NCBI GenBank assembly: GCA_018873225.1
Contig: JAEILZ010000007.1
Span: 3,596,001-3,660,000, forward strand
Direction: 5' to 3'
DNA length: 64,000 bases
Origin: [Phialemoniopsis] sp. UDSM-2020
Lineage: Eukaryota; Ascomycota; Sordariomycetes; Thyridiales; Thyridiaceae
The notes under the pieces are model-generated. The model ran no database searches. It was not told the origin of the DNA and saw only the letters and a program-made list of their open reading frames with translations. Below, in pieces: positions 58,751-64,000 of the stretch (position 1 is its first letter; every line of letters begins with the position of its first letter). Made by a program: the position numbers and the translations under genes.

Positions 58751-60867
58751 TCAAGAAGGCCAATAACACTCGACAATCAGTGTTAGGACGGTGTTCTGTG
58801 TACTCCATCCCCCACCATCGCCAGGTTTGCAAGTCTGTGTCAAAGGGTCGGGTCGTTTCTTCTGGCAAGGGATGACCTGGTTGTCGCAAGTCAGACTACC
58901 TGGCCCTGGGTTGCCAGGACTATACTTGCACTTATCAAAAGGCGGACGGTGATTCTGGAATGAGTTGGCTGGTGGGAACGGGATGGAATCGTAATCAGAC
59001 GGCTGCACTAGAGGAGAGGTGGACGCTTTGAGCGATCCAGCAAACCTAGCACAAGGATCGAGTCCTTGTCCCTTTTCACCCTCGTAAAAGTAATAATTGT
59101 ACCAGTCTTGGTCCTTATTGTAGACATAGGCTATAGCGACCCAGGTTGTCGTCGGAGTCGGGAACCACGGTGTTACTGCCGTTGGTGTGGCTGGAGCCGG
59201 TGGTGCACAGGTCACCGCGTTGCAATCACCGCAAGTCGGCACGGTGGTGTAGCCGCAGCCTTTATTAGTCGTCCCGGAGACAGTCGATGTCAAGAGCGGT
59301 CCGACATGTCCGCCACAGTTGCAGTAGTCGTTGGGGCAGAGCGCCGCCGGCCCAAGATTTGCGGCAATGACATACGCACAGCCGGGGGTGCCGCATTTCC
59401 CTGGCACGCCTGTCATCTTGCTACAGTCTACTGATGTTGGCGTAGCCGCGGAAGAGGTAGCTGGTGCAGCGCCGATTGCGTCAATCATCTCCCATGTCCA
59501 AAACTGCGTTGTGACCGTGACGATGGCGTTGGTTGGAGAGGAGGACCCGCCCTCGACCTTGGTCGGAGCGGCGCAGCCATCCCCTGTCACCGTGCTGCAC
59601 TCTGTCTGGCACTCCTCTATCACCCCATATTCCGTGCAACTCGCAACGCAAGTCGACGAGGATGTTTTAGAACAGCTAGACGTCGTGGAAGATGCACTTG
59701 ACATGCTGGTCATGGTCCCCATTGTGAGAGATCCTCCCGGTATGACGTTGTCGGGACCAAGTGCGGCTCCATCGATGAACTTGTCAATGGCTAACGCAAA
59801 GATCATCATCATAAGCTGGTCGATAACATCAGCGGGAATCTCGAGCATTGGCGCCAAGTCGCGGCCAATCTGCAGAGCGATAGCTGCAGCGCGGCCGGCG
59901 TCACGTCCGTTGAACTGTAGAGGGGGGTCGGCGGCTGCTACCATCCTGCGAAGGGGAGCAAAAGGACCCTCCGGCGCAGTTTGTTGAAGAACACCTGCGG
60001 CACCACAGATCGCAGCGCCTAGACCAGTACCGCGGATTCTTTTTGACGAAGTAAACTGATTGCCTTCCAGGCAATCACTAGTCATAGCCATGATGTCTGA
60101 TATGCGACCCGCTAGGTCTGGGTCAAGTCTGATGATCACATCTCCGGGTGAGTAGCTTGCGGTCGAGGTCGTAATGGTAGTGATGGTGGGTCCCTCGAAT
60201 CTGGTCCTGTCTCAGCTTCTAAATTCAAAGAGACTGGGATTGATATTGAGCTTACTCGGGAATAGATGTTGGGGCCGACGTCGGAGTGATTGTGACCAAT
60301 ACAGACCCAACTGCTGACACTGTGACGGGAGCGGCCCCTAGTGTTGCCACGGAACTTGCTTCAGCTTGTGGTATGTATTGACTGGAAAGATCGAGGTGCG
60401 GCTGGTTTGAATGGTTCACGGCCCAGAAGGCAAGCAGAAGCATCGAGACATGCATGAACAATCCTCCTAGTTTCTTGTAGGTTTTCCTGAAGAATCCCGT
60501 CAAGCCTCGTCTATCAATGGTCCCGTCGAAGTCAACTTCTGCGGAGCTGATAATTTTGTGGATCGCCTGATAGCACTGGTCGTTGAATGCCTGGCAACTG
60601 CTGTCGAGAACAGTCTGAACAGAGTTCTGAAGATCCGATGACAGAACCACATCAAACCCTTGGCCATCCTGTCCCGAAAGCCACAGACTCGATCCTTTTA
60701 GCTGAGGTTCCACATCCTATCAAAAACAGTAAGCCAATAGCACGTATTAATGAGATGCATGATCATACTTCATGACTTGTATACTTTTCAAGAGTTCCTA
60801 GGTCCAGAGTTTCGCCGTTGGCTCGACAGAGTAGGAGAGCTGTAACTTGTAAGATGGCAAAGAGCAT
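58751..60867 (-). CDS. Cysteine-rich secretory or membrane protein, unknown family
   Basis: Three exons (60867-60769, 60716-60256, 60206-58751) join in phase to about 671 aa. The first exon is a signal peptide (MLFAILQVTALLLCRANG). A hydrophobic helix follows near residues 116-133 (LFMHVSMLLLAFWAVN), then a Thr/Ser/Ala-rich linker. A globular helical part of about 130 residues contains GRAAAIALQIGRDLAPMLEI. The C-terminal 300 residues are Cys- and Thr-rich: CVASCTEYGVIEECQTECST, then CSKMTGVPGKCGTPGCAYV, CPNDYCNCGGHVGP and CGDCNAVTC, and a final section with aromatic YNKDQDWYNYYFYEGEKGQG. I do not recognise the family. The gene diverges from another secretory gene at 62324, with which it may work. 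Splice joins are good; function is unknown. Confidence 0.75.
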
Positions 60868-62323
60868 GTCTGCAGCACCAGATATTGTACGAAAGACGGC
60901 CTCAGAATCCACAATTGCTTGTTGTGATATAAACGTTTACATGAATAAACACGAGACGAATTTCAGCTTCAAGGTGTGCAAAATATGTAGAGTCTGCGGT
61001 TCTTTTATCCCCGATCAAGGCCTACCTGAACATCCGACCCCCTGTTCGACTTCGTAAACTCTTACCAACCTAAAGTCCGTCCTTGATATGGCTTGATGAC
61101 GTCGAGCCTTGATGCACCAAATTCTCATGTAGTAGAACATAGCGATACAAGCCTGATGCCAGTACCAAGCTCAATGCCAACAGCAACACCTATGATGTCA
61201 GTCTGAGCCCATTGTTCTAAAATAATCTGATTTTGGGGTTACTGTCGTATTTCAAAACTTGAATCGTCGTTGTTGCTGCCAACGGATCATCGAGTCTGTG
61301 AAGGCAGCCTTCCTCTACATACATTACGTGGTTCATGACCGCGGCACGCTTCGGCCTGGAGCCGTGTTGGTGGTGTTGGGGAGGGATGGTTGGTCGCAGT
61401 TGACGTAACAGCTAGGCCTTTAATGTGAGCAAGTATTTCCTGATCAAAGTCATGTGGTTTGTCATGCTGTTGTCATGATGTGAGGGCATCACGGCGATCC
61501 TCACGGGCCTCATTTGTAGGCCAACAAACATAACAATTTGCACAGCGGGTGTGGGCTGAAACTTTCTGAAACACTGTTGGGAACGTCAAGATGCTATCAT
61601 GGGAGCGCGGCCTAGGATGGGCATATCTGCAATAACTTCATTCGTTCGATACTGGTTGTTGGCTGCGCGAGAGAATTGCGTTTCCCGGTGGGCAGGGCTG
61701 TGTGCGGCCTGGGGGCCGACATGCAGTCAGCATGCTGTTGGTGGCGAGTATTTCGTGCGGTTGTCGGATTTAGTGATTTAGTCAAGAATCTCACCCCGAG
61801 CCGCTAAAGTGATATGTAGTTGGTGAAGCCGATGATATCGCTGTCTGGTCCTAGGGAGAGTTGGGGATGGGATGCCAACATCATCTCGAGTTGGTCAGAA
61901 GCTCATTCGCGTCACAGCTGACGAATCAACCAACATGGCCATGCTAATCACCATAGCCCCCATCCATGGCAATGTTAAACCACGCATAGTATGTTGGTTG
62001 CAAAAATATGCCTAGAGCTTCCTACGCCTCTCTAACGCTGCCTTGATGTGCCATGAACTTCACAATTCATGGTACTGTGACTTTCACGATACTTGTCCTA
62101 CATGCTGCCGTTATCTTTCTTGTGACTTTTGGAAGTAACATATTCATCTCGTGTAAGTAATATGTCCTTGATGTTGTCACACTGCTGATTATAAAGAGAA
62201 AGTATTGTCATGTAGAATTGGCCTCGTCCTCTGTTCATTCTATGCTGGCAGCAAGTCCCGCAAAGATACAAGCCTTCGCACCTTTCGTCAGTGCATTAGC
62301 ATAACACCATCTATCGACTCATA
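60868..62323. promoter_or_regulatory. Divergent intergenic region between two secretory genes
   Basis: About 1.46 kb between divergent start codons. No supported gene inside; the short frame at 61599-61781 has no features. Confidence 0.4.
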
Positions 62324-63449
62324 ATGCAGTCTTCTTTCCTTATTCTCGTCCTCCTCGGCCTTCTTGTGGGAGCAAAGCAGCTGGGCTCATTCGGTACAGT
62401 AAATTTCAATTCATGATTGAGCAGACTCCGCTGATCTTGTTGCAGCTCTTGGAGACTCACCTGTCGCCCCAGGAAGCGACACACCGCTTCTCCATCGGGC
62501 TGACGATGAATTTCCCACGGGTAGGCCGCCATGTGGACTGCACCTCTTCGTTTCGCAGCGATACACACCTCTGCCTTCCTTTCCATCGTCTCGAAAATGG
62601 ACGGACGAGCTCGAAACTGCCAACCGCACTGCGGTGCCTCTGCTCACGAGGCGGCAAATGACTCTTCCAGCGAGCGACACGACTAAGGACATGGATGCCT
62701 TCATGGTGAGCGAAGGTGCCAAGGTGGAGGATCGACTCTATGCCTGGAGGCCCGAGGAACTAAAGATCCCACGCGATGTCAACACAGCCCTTTTCACTCC
62801 TATACGGGACACACGGTCACTTGTAGCCTTCGGACACGGTCTTGACTATATGGGCGGATGCACGGGACTCGTTATTGTCAGCCGTAGGGGGATCTATGGT
62901 GCGCATTATTGGGAAAACATCGGCTTTAACCTCGATGCCAAAATCCACGGTGACTTGTACAGCAATCAGGAAGACGCATTCCAAAAGTCCATCCTTGATA
63001 CTCTAAGGAAAGGGGCGGAAGGACACACCGCGCTGACAACCATCGCGGGTGTGATTGGGAGCGATGATAGCATCAAGGCCTTTTTGATGATTCCCGACAG
63101 TGGTCCCTCCAAGGCAGGCCAGGTAGGCAAACCTGATCCATACCGCGATTATTGGGACAGGATGAAGGCGGAGATCGGCAAGATCATCCCAAAGCTTGCA
63201 GACGTCAAGGACAAAAAGCGCTGGCAGGAGGTGAAATACACACCCGTGCAAGACGAGGAAAGGAAGTTCCGGAGAGACAGAAACGGGAGACTAGTTTTGG
63301 ATGAGGACGGTGAGCCAATATGTACGTATGATCCCCTGGAGTCTACGAGACGAGGAAGATTACTTGTCAAGTTCGATCCCAACCATGATAAGAAGAAGAA
63401 GCTTGCGCTTTGGATTGAAGACAAACAGTATCATGATGACACCTGGTAG
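62324..63449 (+). CDS. Secreted protein of unknown function
   Basis: Two exons (62324-62393, 62446-63449) encode about 357 aa. A signal peptide (MQSSFLILVLLGLLVGA) precedes a Pro-rich stretch of about 60 residues. A compact domain then follows: TRSLVAFGHGLDYMGGCTGL, VIVSRRGIYGAHYWENIGFN, and GHTALTTIAGVIGSDDSIKA. The C-terminus is highly charged (KKKKLALWIEDKQYHDDTW). Only one or two cysteines are present, so it is not disulphide-rich. I do not recognise the family; the pattern GCTGLVIVSRRGIYGAHYWE is distinctive and should retrieve relatives. The neighbour on the other strand is also a secretory protein. An effector or cell-surface role is possible but unproven. Confidence 0.75.
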
Positions 63450-63813
63450 TTGGGTAGATAGGTCATCCAGATACACTACATACGATACTAGCATATGAGA
63501 TGAATGCCGTTGGCCAGCGGCTCCATCCTACATGTTGTTAGCTCTCCATACATATGGTGCTGGTCAGTCTCTGCATTCGAAGTACGAGTACTTTGCCTAC
63601 CAACAGGTGAATGAATGTCGTTGGGCGGCGGGGTTGGCAGCCTGGCGCAACCAACCCCTCAGAAAATTGATTCTAATTTTAGAGCTGACCAACGACACAT
63701 AAACGACATGAAAACAAGGACCATTCTTGCCTTAATGCCCTCTCAAAAGATCTACTTCTTTTCATTGAACAGAGCCTCAGACCTTAAAAATATATAGTCA
63801 AATACAAATCGGC
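63450..63813. other. Intergenic, no gene seen
   Basis: A 364-bp spacer between the secreted protein and the right-edge gene. Nothing recognised. Confidence 0.5.
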
Positions 63814-64000
63814 ATGGAGCAATTCGCCTTGTTTCGGAAATTACCTCTAGAACTACAGGATCTTATCTGGGAGAAATCGATACCCAACCCATCGCGAGTT
63901 GCGTATCACGCCCGGCTGGCCTGCCAGACGCGACACCAGAACGAAGACGGGACGCCCGGAGGGAACTCCAAAATCAGATATCATCTTCACTACAAAGAGC
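63814..64000 (+). CDS. 2EXR-domain protein, cut by the window edge
   Basis: Only the first 62 codons are inside the window. The sequence FALFRKLPLELQDLIWEKSI with a following PxPRV-like segment matches the start of the fungal 2EXR domain, a short motif of large lineage-specific families with unknown function. It is preceded by an AT-rich leader. The rest lies outside the window. Confidence 0.75.
   Translation, partial: MEQFALFRKLPLELQDLIWEKSIPNPSRVAYHARLACQTRHQNEDGTPGGNSKIRYHLHYKE

Noticed and set aside
1..64000. tRNA genes, rRNA, CRISPR arrays, complete transposons
   Set aside because: By eye I found no clover-leaf, no direct-repeat array with spacers, no terminal repeats and no transposase or reverse-transcriptase frame. 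A tRNA scan would be needed to exclude tRNAs fully.

Overview
The window is nuclear DNA of a filamentous ascomycete (Pezizomycotina), most likely a Sordariomycete. Genes carry short GT-AG introns of about 46-80 nt with CTRAC-like branch points. HIS7 is the fungal fused HisH-HisF enzyme. Zn2Cys6 regulators, HET-domain proteins, MFS pumps, a P450 and F-box paralogues are abundant, as in accessory fungal chromatin. I read about 25 genes by joining exons by eye; every splice boundary is a prediction.

Layout. (1) 0.5-3.5 kb: a FAD aromatic hydroxylase and a glutathione S-transferase share one divergent promoter. (2) 4.3-14.4 kb: three paralogous F-box proteins with a CxxC N-terminus. The first carries two in-frame TAG codons in an otherwise intact, correctly spliceable frame and looks freshly inactivated. 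(3) 14.7-36.4 kb: an accessory block with a DAO-type FAD oxidoreductase, two Zn2Cys6 regulators, a P450, a choline/amino-acid-type permease divergent from a Rieske oxygenase, two divergent MFS pumps and a secreted berberine-bridge-type oxidase. It resembles a quaternary-amine or small-molecule uptake and oxidation cluster; the substrate is inferred. (4) 37-44.3 kb: a Vps62-type protein, a monocarboxylate-type MFS transporter and a HET protein. (5) 44.7-54.5 kb: a housekeeping block with a TFIIIC small subunit, HIS7 with a Gcn4-type TGACTCA site, ornithine decarboxylase antizyme, a Yippee-type zinc protein and Dug1-type dipeptidase. (6) 55.5-64 kb: a second HET protein with C-terminal membrane segments, two divergent genes for secretory proteins I do not recognise, and the start of a 2EXR protein cut by the window edge.

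The strongest unusual signal is the antizyme gene (48465-49438, minus). A 55-codon first frame ends at TCC-TGA, and the conserved antizyme body lies in the +1 frame, so the protein needs programmed ribosomal frameshifting. A perfect 8-bp inverted repeat covers the shift site. No tRNA, rRNA, CRISPR array or complete transposon was seen.
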